From S012-113 sp965368405 (lineage in GTDB: Bacteria; Bacteroidota; Bacteroidia; Cytophagales; Cyclobacteriaceae), in assembly GCA_965368405.1 (NCBI GenBank), contig CBDUMS010000034.1, positions 1-30,761 of the forward strand: 30,761 nucleotides of DNA, written 5' to 3'. The notes beneath the pieces are model-generated. The model was not told where the DNA came from, did no database searches, and worked only from the letters and a program-made list of their open reading frames with translations. The position numbers and the translations under genes are program-made. Positions 15,711 to 23,481 of this stretch are shown here, piece by piece. The stretch's first letter is position 1. Each line of letters begins with the position of its first letter.

Positions 15711-15750
15711 TGCCAGGACTCCTGCTAGCTTAATGCAGGATTTTCTGGCA
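15711..15750. terminator. Nested hairpin after tRNA-Arg(CCT)
   Basis: TGCCAG (15711-15716) pairs with CTGGCA (15745-15750), and inside it TCCTGC (15720-15725) pairs with GCAGGA (15735-15740). It lies between the tRNA end and the stop of the convergent GT2 gene, where a bidirectional terminator is expected. There is no clean T tract after it on the plus strand, so efficiency is uncertain; it could also serve as a processing or stability structure. Confidence 0.45.
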
Positions 15751-15770
15751 ATATTATTCGCCAACGATTC

Positions 15771-16700
15771 TTAATCTTTAATAATTTTTTGTTGGTGTTT
15801 TAAAGATTTGGATAAGGGCATTCCTATAATAATCCTGTAGAGTAAGGGTAAGTATTTAGGTTTTACAATGCAGGTTAGCGTGTAGCGAATCAAATAGAAG
15901 ATTCTTAATGCCTGATAGCCTAAATAACCCTGATGTTTTCGTGTAACATAAAATAAGGAGGTCTTTAGCTCGAGCTTAGTATCCATAGGAGCAGGCATAC
16001 TTTGTCCTTGGTAGTGAATATATTTTGCTTCTGGAACAAAATGAGTCTCTTTTGAATTATTTAGGAGCCTATGGCACAAATCATCCTCCTCATAGAAAAG
16101 AAAAATGTTGGTATCGAAGCCGCCAACATCGTTAAAGTCTGCTGCCCTGCAGAACATAAAACTTCCGTTTACGAAACTAACCGGTAATGGAGTTTCGTAT
16201 TGTTTTCGCCTTGCCGGATATTTTTTTGGGTTAAAGAATTCGAGCGTGGCCTTTCCCAATAGTTCTCTCTGGAGTGAGGTGAAATGATCAAAACCAACCT
16301 GAATATTATTGTTTTCGTCCTGTAATTCAGGACCAGCAATTGCTACCGATGCATTTTGGTCCATATACGCTTTTAAAATAGCGATGCAATCATTTAGAAG
16401 AATGGTATCGTTGTTAATAAAGGCATAATATTCAGCATCCACATTTTGTACCCCCATCATATTGCCACCGCCAAAACCGGTGTTTATCATGCTGCGCACA
16501 AGGACCACATTAGGCTGATCGATTTCCTCAATACCAAATTTCAATGCTGTAAAATCTTCTTTCGCTGAGGCATTATCGACTACAGTAATTATATAGCTAA
16601 TTGCAGGGTTGGTTCTTGCAATAATTGATTTTACACATGCGATAGAAAGTGCGGAATTATTGTAATTGATAATTATTATTCCTACATCGAATTTTTTCAT
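15771..16700 (-). CDS. Glycosyltransferase family 2 (GT-A fold)
   Basis: This is an inverting GT2 enzyme, rhamnosyltransferase-like, of 309 residues. The fold opens with VGIIIINYNN and a VDNASA strand-end motif. The metal/nucleotide site is the DxD-like INNDTILL. NGSFMFCRAADFNDVGGFD and LFYEEDDLCHRL are typical acceptor-side motifs with the catalytic EEDD. A basic, hydrophobic C-terminal region (about 250-285) could rest on the membrane. I choose the ATG whose complement is 16698-16700; a longer frame begins at TTG (16712) and adds four residues. It is 74 bases from mutM and apart from the GT4-wza-wzc run, so its glycan is unknown. It has its own -7 box at 16732-16739. Confidence 0.9.
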   Translation of the reverse strand: MKKFDVGIIIINYNNSALSIACVKSIIARTNPAISYIITVVDNASAKEDFTALKFGIEEIDQPNVVLVRSMINTGFGGGNMMGVQNVDAEYYAFINNDTILLNDCIAILKAYMDQNASVAIAGPELQDENNNIQVGFDHFTSLQRELLGKATLEFFNPKKYPARRKQYETPLPVSFVNGSFMFCRAADFNDVGGFDTNIFLFYEEDDLCHRLLNNSKETHFVPEAKYIHYQGQSMPAPMDTKLELKTSLFYVTRKHQGYLGYQALRIFYLIRYTLTCIVKPKYLPLLYRIIIGMPLSKSLKHQQKIIKD

Positions 16701-16731
16701 GCCATTAATCAATTATTTATCCAGCTAATGC

Positions 16732-16739
16732 CAAATCTA
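16732..16739 (-). promoter_or_regulatory. Candidate -7 box for the GT2 gene
   Basis: The minus strand reads TAGATTTG, a match to TAnnTTTG, 31 bases before the chosen ATG. No TTG stands at the usual -33 distance (nearest is 15 bases away). It supports separate transcription from mutM only weakly. Confidence 0.35.
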
Positions 16740-16774
16740 ATCAGTTCTTTGCAACAAGCCACTCCCTGACAAAA

Positions 16775-17614
16775 TCAAGAGCTTTTCAGTTTTTGGCAGT
16801 TTGGACAAAAATAGCTTGATCGACCGCCCTGCACTATTTTATGAATGGATGTCTTTTTGCACTTATTACAATCCTGATATTCCCTGCCGTATACATCCAG
16901 CGATTGTATAAAATAACCCTCCTCGCCATTTAGGCCAACGTAGTCACGAATGGTGGTTCCTCCTGATTTTATAGCATCTTTTAATACATGCTTAATTGAA
17001 TGAACCAGCTTATTTGCTTGATGAATAGTTAAACTTTTACTTGTTTGTTCTGGGTGAACTCCAGCCCTAAAAAGCGCCTCACTGGCATAGATATTGCCAA
17101 CACCAACCACATTATTGCTGTCCATAATAAACTTTTTAATCGACACAACACGCCCCTTAACTTTCTTCAGCAGGTAATTTTTCGTAAAAGCATTGGTCAA
17201 AGGTTCCGGTCCTAGCTTTTTAAGTAGGGGGTGATCCGCTAATATCTGGTCTGCCGTATTTAAAATCGCTTGTCCAAAACGCCTTGGATCATTATATCGC
17301 AGAATCATTCCGTTACTCATCATGAATTCAATATGATCGTGCTTTCTTCTTGGGTCTTCAGCAGTCTCTAAACGAAACGATCCTGACATTCCCAGGTGAA
17401 GAATTAAGGTCGAACCATTCTTGAACTGTAGGAGTAGATATTTAGAGCGCCGGGTTACATCGAGGATAGTAGAGTGCAACAGTTCTGCTCTTCCCTCCAA
17501 GGTAAGGGCTGTTCGCAGCTTCGGTACATATGTATATACATTTAGGATTTGATTTCCAACCAGAGCAGGAGCAAGGGCATTTCTTATTGTTTCAACTTCG
17601 GGTAGTTCGGGCAC
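16775..17614 (-). CDS. mutM: Formamidopyrimidine-DNA glycosylase
   Basis: MutM (Fpg) removes oxidised purines such as 8-oxoguanine and cuts the abasic site by beta,delta-elimination. The 279-residue protein starts PELPEVE after the initiator: Pro2 is the Schiff-base nucleophile and Glu3 the acid. The H2TH region includes SNNVVGVGNIYASEALFRAG. The C-terminal zinc finger has Cys249, Cys252, Cys270 and Cys273. The start codon is GTG (complement of 17612-17614); it is fixed because Pro must be residue 2 once Met is removed. Length matches the family. No strong promoter was seen in the 153 bases shared with the divergent PhoD-like gene. Confidence 0.97.
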   Translation of the reverse strand: MPELPEVETIRNALAPALVGNQILNVYTYVPKLRTALTLEGRAELLHSTILDVTRRSKYLLLQFKNGSTLILHLGMSGSFRLETAEDPRRKHDHIEFMMSNGMILRYNDPRRFGQAILNTADQILADHPLLKKLGPEPLTNAFTKNYLLKKVKGRVVSIKKFIMDSNNVVGVGNIYASEALFRAGVHPEQTSKSLTIHQANKLVHSIKHVLKDAIKSGGTTIRDYVGLNGEEGYFIQSLDVYGREYQDCNKCKKTSIHKIVQGGRSSYFCPNCQKLKSS

Positions 17615-17742
17615 CGCTAAATATTTTATTTATGCGAAGATAATTAGACTCATAAGGCAACCGAGTATTCTTAGCCTTGAAATATTTATTTGTATTTGGA
17701 GAAGTAGCCATTAACATGTGCCATAATTCTATTTCCAGGTGT

Positions 17743-17750
17743 TAAATTTG
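17743..17750 (+). promoter_or_regulatory. Candidate -7 box for the PhoD-like gene
   Basis: TAAATTTG matches TAnnTTTG 17 bases before the ATG. No exact TTG lies 17-23 bases upstream; TGTG (17717-17720) at 22 bases is the nearest. The leader would be about ten bases, common in this phylum. Confidence 0.4.
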
Positions 17751-17767
17751 TCTCAAACCCCCTAAAT

Positions 17768-18808
17768 ATGAGACGTGTAACCCTATTTGTATCAATTCTT
17801 ATCTTCGGATTCAGTATAGCATGTTCTACATCAGAAGAATGGTCGCCAAACAAAGTCACGAAAGACTCTAATGAGGTGCTCATAACGTTTGGCTCTTGTG
17901 CCCATTCCTATGACACACTGAAAATTTTTGATGCGATTAATGAAGAAGAGTCCGATTTATGGATATGGCTAGGTGATATTATTTATGGCGATTCTCACGA
18001 TATGTCAGTGCTTAAGGCGAAATACGATAAACAAAAAGGTAAGCCTCAGTACCAAAAGCTATTAGCCAATACTGAGGTTATAGGTATTTGGGATGATCAT
18101 GACTATGGGATTAATGATGGCGGGAAATTCTATTCGAAAAGAAAAGAGAGCAAGGAGCTCCTTCTGGAATTTTTGGATGTCTCGAGCAATGATCCGGTGC
18201 GGTCACACGAGGGAGCCTATACCGACTACGATATAAAACTTAGAGATAAGTTGATTAAGGTTATTTTATTAGATACGCGCTATTTTAGAGACACTCTCGA
18301 TATTGATACAGTAAGTCTTGCGCGATACATACCCAACCCTGAGGGTGATATTCTTGGCGAAGAACAATGGGGATGGCTTGAAACCAAATTGAAAACAGAC
18401 GGGGTTGATTTCTTTATTTTGGGAACGGGGATCCAGCTGATTGCCGAGGAGCAGGGATATGAGAAATGGGCCAATTTTCCTCAGGCTAGAGCCAGAATGT
18501 TTGAATTGCTTAAGCAGGTGAATGCAAGTCCGGTAATGTTTATTAGTGGTGACCGCCACATAGCTGAAATCTCTAAGATTGATATAGAAGGGGTTGATTA
18601 TCCCATATACGATTTTACCGCAAGTGGTTTAACACATACCTGGGGTGTTCCTCAACCCGAACCTAATATGCACCGAGTGGATAGCTTAATTATTGCTAAG
18701 AATTATGGGGTGCTTCGTATTAATTGGCAAGGTAATACACCATCGGTCCTTATGGAAATTAAAGGGGAAAATGGGGAGCTGCTGTTGCGCAATAGCGTGG
18801 ACTTTTAA
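17768..18808 (+). CDS. PhoD-like metallophosphoesterase lipoprotein
   Basis: This protein of the alkaline phosphatase D family has 346 residues. PhoD enzymes hydrolyse phosphate mono- and diesters with a metal centre. The N-terminus is a lipoprotein signal (MRRVTLFVSILIFGFSIA then Cys19), so it is anchored to a membrane outside the cytoplasm. Metal and catalytic motifs include ITFGSCAHS, WIWLGDIIYGDSHD, GIWDDHDYGINDGG and, near the end, FISGDRHIAEIS and the following TASGLTHTW. It is shorter than Bacillus PhoD and lacks its N-terminal domain, like many Bacteroidota members. The DUF4421 gene follows 19 bases later and is probably co-transcribed. The substrate is not known; phosphate scavenging or phospholipid or teichoic-like diesters are possible. 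Confidence 0.88.
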   Translation: MRRVTLFVSILIFGFSIACSTSEEWSPNKVTKDSNEVLITFGSCAHSYDTLKIFDAINEEESDLWIWLGDIIYGDSHDMSVLKAKYDKQKGKPQYQKLLANTEVIGIWDDHDYGINDGGKFYSKRKESKELLLEFLDVSSNDPVRSHEGAYTDYDIKLRDKLIKVILLDTRYFRDTLDIDTVSLARYIPNPEGDILGEEQWGWLETKLKTDGVDFFILGTGIQLIAEEQGYEKWANFPQARARMFELLKQVNASPVMFISGDRHIAEISKIDIEGVDYPIYDFTASGLTHTWGVPQPEPNMHRVDSLIIAKNYGVLRINWQGNTPSVLMEIKGENGELLLRNSVDF

Positions 18809-18827
18809 CCCAAGATGAAATAGTAGT

Positions 18828-19865
18828 TTGAATAAAGTTAAGGTTCTTCTTCTTTTCGGCAGTTTGTTTATTTCTTGTTCTGCATTTGCGCAGCTACCCG
18901 AAATCCCGATCCCTATTCCTAAATACGAGTACGATACAAATTACATCGTTAAGTTCGATAACCTGCTAGCGATTCGATTTGTGTTACCTCGAAGAACTTT
19001 TAATTTCAGACTAAAAAACCAAACAACGTCCGATAAGCTAATATATAGACCTAACCTTCAGGCAGCCTTTGGCTTGGGATTAACCTATCGCTGGCTTGCC
19101 TTTGATATCGTGATTAATCCTAAATTGAATAGAAGTAGGACAGAAAAGTTTGGGGAGACGAATGAGTTTAATATTAAAGGCACCATCTACTTACAGAAAC
19201 ATTTGCTTCATGGCATGTTTAGGGTATATACCGGTATGCATATTACAAATCCCGAGGATTATCTTAATCCATGGGATGGCATTTACCCTTACCGACCCGA
19301 TGTAAAAAATGTCAATTTAAACATATCGTATACCATTCCCTTTAACCATGAGCAATACGCTCCCCGATCTACCTTTCTCTTAGATGGCAGGATGAAAAAA
19401 AGTGCAGGATCCTTTTTGTATATGGCGGCCTTAGGCATGTCTACTCTTTCGGCAGATTCGAGCATCGTACCTTTGGAGTATGAAAATGCTTTTGAACCAA
19501 AATCAAGAATAAACGGACTTGGACTAGTTATGCTGCAGCAATATTTTGGCTATGCATATACCTTTATTTATAAGAAATATTTTCTAACACTATCGGCGAT
19601 GCCGGGTATATCTTATTCATACGGTAACGTATTTTCAGAAGCAGGAACCTACCACCCCTCATCACTAGATTTTATGCTGGAATCAAATAATAGTATTGGT
19701 TTTAATTCACGCAAATGGTACGCAGGAGTATATGTTAATTTTAAATACAACAATATTCAGTTGCATGATAATCTGGCTTTCAATAGTAGTATGGGCGAGG
19801 TCCGATTTTTTGTAGGATATCGGATTAGAGCCCCTTATGTTGTTAACAAATTAGTACCTAAATAG
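18828..19865 (+). CDS. DUF4421 family outer-membrane protein
   Basis: This 345-residue exported protein matches the DUF4421 family of Bacteroidota, of unknown function. A signal peptide is clear (MNKVKVLLLFGSLFISCSAF, cleavage after AFAQ or just before). The mature part alternates hydrophobic and polar residues with many aromatic strand ends (LGLTYRWLAFDIVINPKL, YAGVYVNFKYNN), as expected for an outer-membrane beta-barrel. The start is TTG (18828-18830): an in-frame TGA at 18816-18818 excludes earlier starts, and the next ATG would remove the signal peptide. It follows the PhoD-like gene by 19 bases. Its TAG stop directly abuts the stop of the convergent PhoH-like gene. Confidence 0.8.
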   Translation: MNKVKVLLLFGSLFISCSAFAQLPEIPIPIPKYEYDTNYIVKFDNLLAIRFVLPRRTFNFRLKNQTTSDKLIYRPNLQAAFGLGLTYRWLAFDIVINPKLNRSRTEKFGETNEFNIKGTIYLQKHLLHGMFRVYTGMHITNPEDYLNPWDGIYPYRPDVKNVNLNISYTIPFNHEQYAPRSTFLLDGRMKKSAGSFLYMAALGMSTLSADSSIVPLEYENAFEPKSRINGLGLVMLQQYFGYAYTFIYKKYFLTLSAMPGISYSYGNVFSEAGTYHPSSLDFMLESNNSIGFNSRKWYAGVYVNFKYNNIQLHDNLAFNSSMGEVRFFVGYRIRAPYVVNKLVPK

Positions 19866-21203
19866 CTATAATAGGTCATTGGCCAGATTGGCTAACTCCG
19901 AGCGCTCGCCTTTTTCTAAGGTAATATGCGCATATAAAGGGTGATCCTTAACCCGATCAATTAAATAGGATAGGCCATTACTCTGTGAGTCGAGGTATGG
20001 TGTATCTATTTGATAAACATCGCCTGTAAAAATGAACTTTGAATTTTCTCCAGCCCTCGTTATGATGGTTTTAACTTCGTGGGGCGTTAAATTCTGAGCT
20101 TCATCAACAATGAATATTATATTGGATAAGCTTCGGCCTCGAATGTAAGCGAGGGGAGTAATTACCAATTTCTCCTGACTGACCATATCGGTTATCTTTG
20201 CAAACTCCTTGTCCGTCTCATGAAATTGGTTCTGAATAAACTTAAGATTATCCCACAACGGTTCCATATAAGGATTCACTTTCGATTTAATATCGCCGGG
20301 TAAGAAGCCAATATCTTTATTACTTAATGGAACGATCGGCCGCGCCAGGTAAATTTGCTTAAAATCGCGTTTTTGCTCCATCGCGGCAGCTAAGGCAATT
20401 AAAGTTTTTCCTGTTCCGGCAACCCCATTCAGCGTTACTAATTTCACGTCAGGGTTTAGGATTGCATGGATGGCAAATGTCTGTTCTGCATTGCGAGGCT
20501 TAATACCGTAGACCGATCTTTTTTCTACCTTTTCAATGTCCTTAGAGCCCGGATTAAAATACGATAGGGCAGACTTCTTGCCATTTTTAAGGATTAGGTA
20601 TTGATTATCTCTAATGTCTTGTTTTTTGAAGAGATCGCTGGCTTTCACACCACCATTTTCATAGAGCTCATCAATTTTTAGAGAGTCCACCTTATCGACT
20701 TCGGTTGAGCCCGTATAGAGTGTACTAACATTTTGGATTTTCCCTGTTGTATAATCTTCCGCAGGTAAATCCAGCGATTTCGCCTTTAATCGGAGGTTAA
20801 TATCTTTGGTCACAAGGATCACAGACCTATGTGGCATCTCTTCCTTTATTTGAAGTGCTGCATTTAAAATCCTATGATCGGGTTTATCTTCTCCAAAAAT
20901 TTCTGAAGAGTCTATGCTACTATTTGTAGGCATTAATACCTTAAAACAGCCTTTGGTCTTACCGTTTAATGGAATCCAGTCCTGTAGGCTATGGGTATCA
21001 GACAGCTTATCGATTAGGCGAGTAAATTCTCTTGCTTCGAAATTGCGCGAATCGTTGCCTTTTTTAAAATTATCGAGCTCTTCTAACACCGTAATAGGTA
21101 TGCCTACGTCATGCTCATCGAAATTTAATATTGAATTATGTTCGTAAAGAATTACACTGGTGTCTAACACAAACACCTTTTTTTCACTCTTGCCTTTTGC
21201 CAT
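19866..21203 (-). CDS. PIN domain and PhoH-type ATPase fusion protein
   Basis: This cytoplasmic protein of 445 residues has an N-terminal PIN nuclease domain and a C-terminal PhoH ATPase, the YlaK/PhoH2 layout. PhoH2 proteins act as sequence-preferring RNA helicase-ribonucleases. The PIN acidic residues begin at Asp14 in VFVLDTSVIL and continue with EELDNFK and LVTKDINLRLKA. The ATPase has Walker A NGVAGTGKT (259-267) and Walker B IVDEAQNL (366-373), followed by ARPIVPLSNKDIGFLPGD-type strand motifs earlier at about 288-305. It starts with ATG, and a candidate -7 box lies 28 bases before it. The gene is convergent with, and touching, the DUF4421 gene. Confidence 0.93.
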   Translation of the reverse strand: MAKGKSEKKVFVLDTSVILYEHNSILNFDEHDVGIPITVLEELDNFKKGNDSRNFEAREFTRLIDKLSDTHSLQDWIPLNGKTKGCFKVLMPTNSSIDSSEIFGEDKPDHRILNAALQIKEEMPHRSVILVTKDINLRLKAKSLDLPAEDYTTGKIQNVSTLYTGSTEVDKVDSLKIDELYENGGVKASDLFKKQDIRDNQYLILKNGKKSALSYFNPGSKDIEKVEKRSVYGIKPRNAEQTFAIHAILNPDVKLVTLNGVAGTGKTLIALAAAMEQKRDFKQIYLARPIVPLSNKDIGFLPGDIKSKVNPYMEPLWDNLKFIQNQFHETDKEFAKITDMVSQEKLVITPLAYIRGRSLSNIIFIVDEAQNLTPHEVKTIITRAGENSKFIFTGDVYQIDTPYLDSQSNGLSYLIDRVKDHPLYAHITLEKGERSELANLANDLL

Positions 21204-21230
21204 CTAAACCTCTAAAAAAAATCTAACCCT

Positions 21231-21238
21231 CAAAACTA
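21231..21238 (-). promoter_or_regulatory. Candidate -7 box for the PIN-PhoH gene
   Basis: The minus strand reads TAGTTTTG, matching TAnnTTTG, in the 47-base gap after the AlbA_2 gene. A -33 TTG at standard distance is missing. It suggests that the PhoH-like gene can be transcribed apart from its upstream neighbours. Confidence 0.35.
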
Positions 21239-21250
21239 GCAATTTTATTT

Positions 21251-21898
21251 TCAAGAAATTTGATTGAAATCGTACAAATCGCCCTCAACCGATGGATTAA
21301 TATTAAGGATGCCCGCAACCACCAATCTAACCATGCAATCTGATATTTGGCGCGAACTATAATCCAACAGCTCCTTTAAATCTCCCTTAGAAACTTTTCC
21401 CTTCTTATCCACTATTTTGAGTATTTCACCTTCAAGATCGCTATAAATAATGGTCTGGCCATCCTTTTTCTTAGAACTTCTCAGAATATTTTTCAATTCG
21501 CGACTCGCCTTAATACACTGATCGTTGGTACGATAAAAGATTTTTTTAACACCAGAATCTTCATCAATAATACCGTAAGGCCTTTTCGGTCCGGGCTTAA
21601 ACGTTAGTACGATAACCCCTTTTTTCCGGTTGATGGTCACTATTTCATGCTCCAATAAAGCCTTTGGGGCAATCCTCTTTTCGATATAATCTAAAATGAA
21701 AACAAGGTCATCTTCGGGGTATTTCAGACCAATTATATTGCCATTATCCTTAACCCCAATTAAGAGCACACCTCCTGTAGAATTCAGGAAGCCCGATACT
21801 TCTTCAATAATTTGGTCAGGCTCTGATACGTATTGTTTAAACTCCAAATACTGATTTTCGCCTTTAGAGCAAAGATTATGAAGTTCCTTTAATGTCAT
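21251..21898 (-). CDS. AlbA_2 (Schlafen-like) domain protein with C-terminal winged helix
   Basis: This is a 215-residue protein with two parts. The first (about 5-130) is an AlbA_2 / Schlafen-type domain: GENQYLEFKQYV, the glycine-rich FLNSTGGVLLIGVKDNG, and KIFYRTNDQCIKASRELKN. The second (about 150-205) looks like a winged helix (GKVSKGDLKELLDYSSRQIS then VVAGILNIN). Such proteins are usually annotated as predicted transcriptional regulators or nucleic-acid binders; a ligand or ATP role has been suggested, but none is proven here. I choose the ATG complementary to 21896-21898; the longer frame starts at TTG (21910) and would overlap the transporter gene by eight bases. It is four bases downstream of the SLC13 gene, so the two are very likely co-expressed. 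Confidence 0.82.
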   Translation of the reverse strand: MTLKELHNLCSKGENQYLEFKQYVSEPDQIIEEVSGFLNSTGGVLLIGVKDNGNIIGLKYPEDDLVFILDYIEKRIAPKALLEHEIVTINRKKGVIVLTFKPGPKRPYGIIDEDSGVKKIFYRTNDQCIKASRELKNILRSSKKKDGQTIIYSDLEGEILKIVDKKGKVSKGDLKELLDYSSRQISDCMVRLVVAGILNINPSVEGDLYDFNQIS

Positions 21899-21902
21899 TC
21901 TA

Positions 21903-23336
21903 TTAACCAAAAACGTACTTAATAATGGTAAACGAAGCCAGTGTAAGTAAAACGATTGAAATGATATTTAGTATAAAGCCTACTCGAATCATATCCTTCA
22001 TACGAATATGACCACTTGAAAAGACAATAGCATTTGGTGGCGTTGATACAGGCATCATAAATGCGCAACTTGCCGCCATAGCAACCGGAATCGATAAGAC
22101 CAGGGGATCGAGACCTAATCCATTAGCGATGCCAATTACTACTGGGATATACACGGTGGCCAGTGCCACATTGCTCATTAATTCGGTAAGAAATAACATC
22201 GAGCCAATAAGGATAACATAAACCGCCAAAGAGCTCATTGGGTTCTGCTCAACAATATCAGCGATTACCTGAATAATTCCGGTGGTTTCCATTGCCTTAG
22301 CAAGCGACATTCCACCTCCAAAGAGCAAGAGAATACCCCATGGCAGGCGTTTGGTGGCTTCCCAGGGTACCAAAGCCTTCGTTTCCTTAAAACTTGTAGG
22401 CATAATAAACATCAGACTTCCTCCAAGCATTGCCGTAGCGGTATCGTTTAATAAAGAAAAACCAAGGATATTATTTATTGGCAACTTAAAAATCCAAAGA
22501 AAGGCCGTTAGGCTAAAGATAATGGTTACGAGCTTTTCTTCTTTAGACATGACCCCTAGCGCCTCGATTTCCGATTTTATTAAGGCCTCCCCAGATTCTA
22601 TTTTACCGAGATTATTCCTGAACATGATTTTGGTAAGAATAACATAGGTCAAGAGTAATAACACGCCACTAATAGGTAGTCCAATTATTAACCATTTCGA
22701 GAAATCGATGGTAGTATTCAAGAGCTCATTCGCATAGCCAACAAACACAACAGTTGGCGGTGTGCCTACAATAGTGGCCATCCCTCCGATATTCGCCGAA
22801 TAAGCGATGCCAAGCATTAAGGCCAGGGCAAAGAGGTTAAATCTTTTTTCATCCACTGCAGAGCCTTTTAGCAAGTTAATGACGGTTATTGCAATCGGCA
22901 ACATCATAACGGTAGAAGCGGTATTGCTAATCCACATACTGAGAAATCCGGTTGCAAGCATAAATCCAAGTATTATTCGATTGGCGGAGGTGCCGATGAC
23001 ACGAACAAGATTAAGGGCAATACGCTTATGTAACCCATGTTCTTCAAGCCCTAAAGCAATAAAAAAACCGCCCATAAACAGAAATATGATAGGGCTGGCA
23101 TAGGGTGCCGTGGCCTGCTGTAATGTAAAAACCTTCAGCGGAGGCAACAAAATGATAGGAAGGAGGGCGGCAACAGCAACAGGAGCGGCCTCGGTGATCC
23201 ACCAGGTCACCATCCATGCTCCAATACCTAGCACATTCATGGCCATGTTACTTAACATAGGTACTTGCGCATTCGATACTATGAGAAAAAGTATCGGGCC
23301 AAGGAAAAGGCCTACTGTTTTAAGAGAGATTTTCAA
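21903..23336 (-). CDS. SLC13/DASS family anion transporter, paralogue with SNV motif
   Basis: This inner-membrane transporter of 477 residues has about eleven membrane segments from the divalent anion:Na+ symporter family (di- and tricarboxylates, sulfate). The early WWITEAAPVAVAALLP and the late MMPVSTPPNAIVF signatures are clear. The first hairpin carries the SNT triad (137-139, in MWISNTAST); the second carries SNV (388-390, in TELMSNVALA), with Val in place of Thr. In characterised relatives these triads hold sodium and the anion, so the substrate may differ from that of the divergent paralogue. It starts with ATG, 145 bases from the divergent second copy, and is followed by the AlbA_2 gene. 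No soluble enzyme nearby reveals the substrate. Confidence 0.92.
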   Translation of the reverse strand: MKISLKTVGLFLGPILFLIVSNAQVPMLSNMAMNVLGIGAWMVTWWITEAAPVAVAALLPIILLPPLKVFTLQQATAPYASPIIFLFMGGFFIALGLEEHGLHKRIALNLVRVIGTSANRIILGFMLATGFLSMWISNTASTVMMLPIAITVINLLKGSAVDEKRFNLFALALMLGIAYSANIGGMATIVGTPPTVVFVGYANELLNTTIDFSKWLIIGLPISGVLLLLTYVILTKIMFRNNLGKIESGEALIKSEIEALGVMSKEEKLVTIIFSLTAFLWIFKLPINNILGFSLLNDTATAMLGGSLMFIMPTSFKETKALVPWEATKRLPWGILLLFGGGMSLAKAMETTGIIQVIADIVEQNPMSSLAVYVILIGSMLFLTELMSNVALATVYIPVVIGIANGLGLDPLVLSIPVAMAASCAFMMPVSTPPNAIVFSSGHIRMKDMIRVGFILNIISIVLLTLASFTIIKYVFG

Positions 23337-23433
23337 GACGATTTATTTAGTCCGCTAAAGAAAGTGAAAATAATGTTGGTTGACAAGGTGTTCTCGTTGA
23401 CCGGAAGGTAAGAAACAGTTTAAGAACAATGTA

Positions 23434-23464
23434 TTGGCCTGCTCTGGTTAATGAACTAAATTTA
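23434..23464 (+). promoter_or_regulatory. Candidate promoter for the second SLC13 gene
   Basis: TTG (23434-23436) is followed after 20 bases by TAAATTTA (23457-23464), one base away from TAnnTTTG. The ATG is 17 bases further on. Upstream in the same divergent gap, GTTGAC occurs twice (23379-23384 and 23396-23401), 17 bases apart, and could be a pair of regulator half-sites. Confidence 0.35.
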
Positions 23465-23481
23465 TAGAGGATATTATTATT

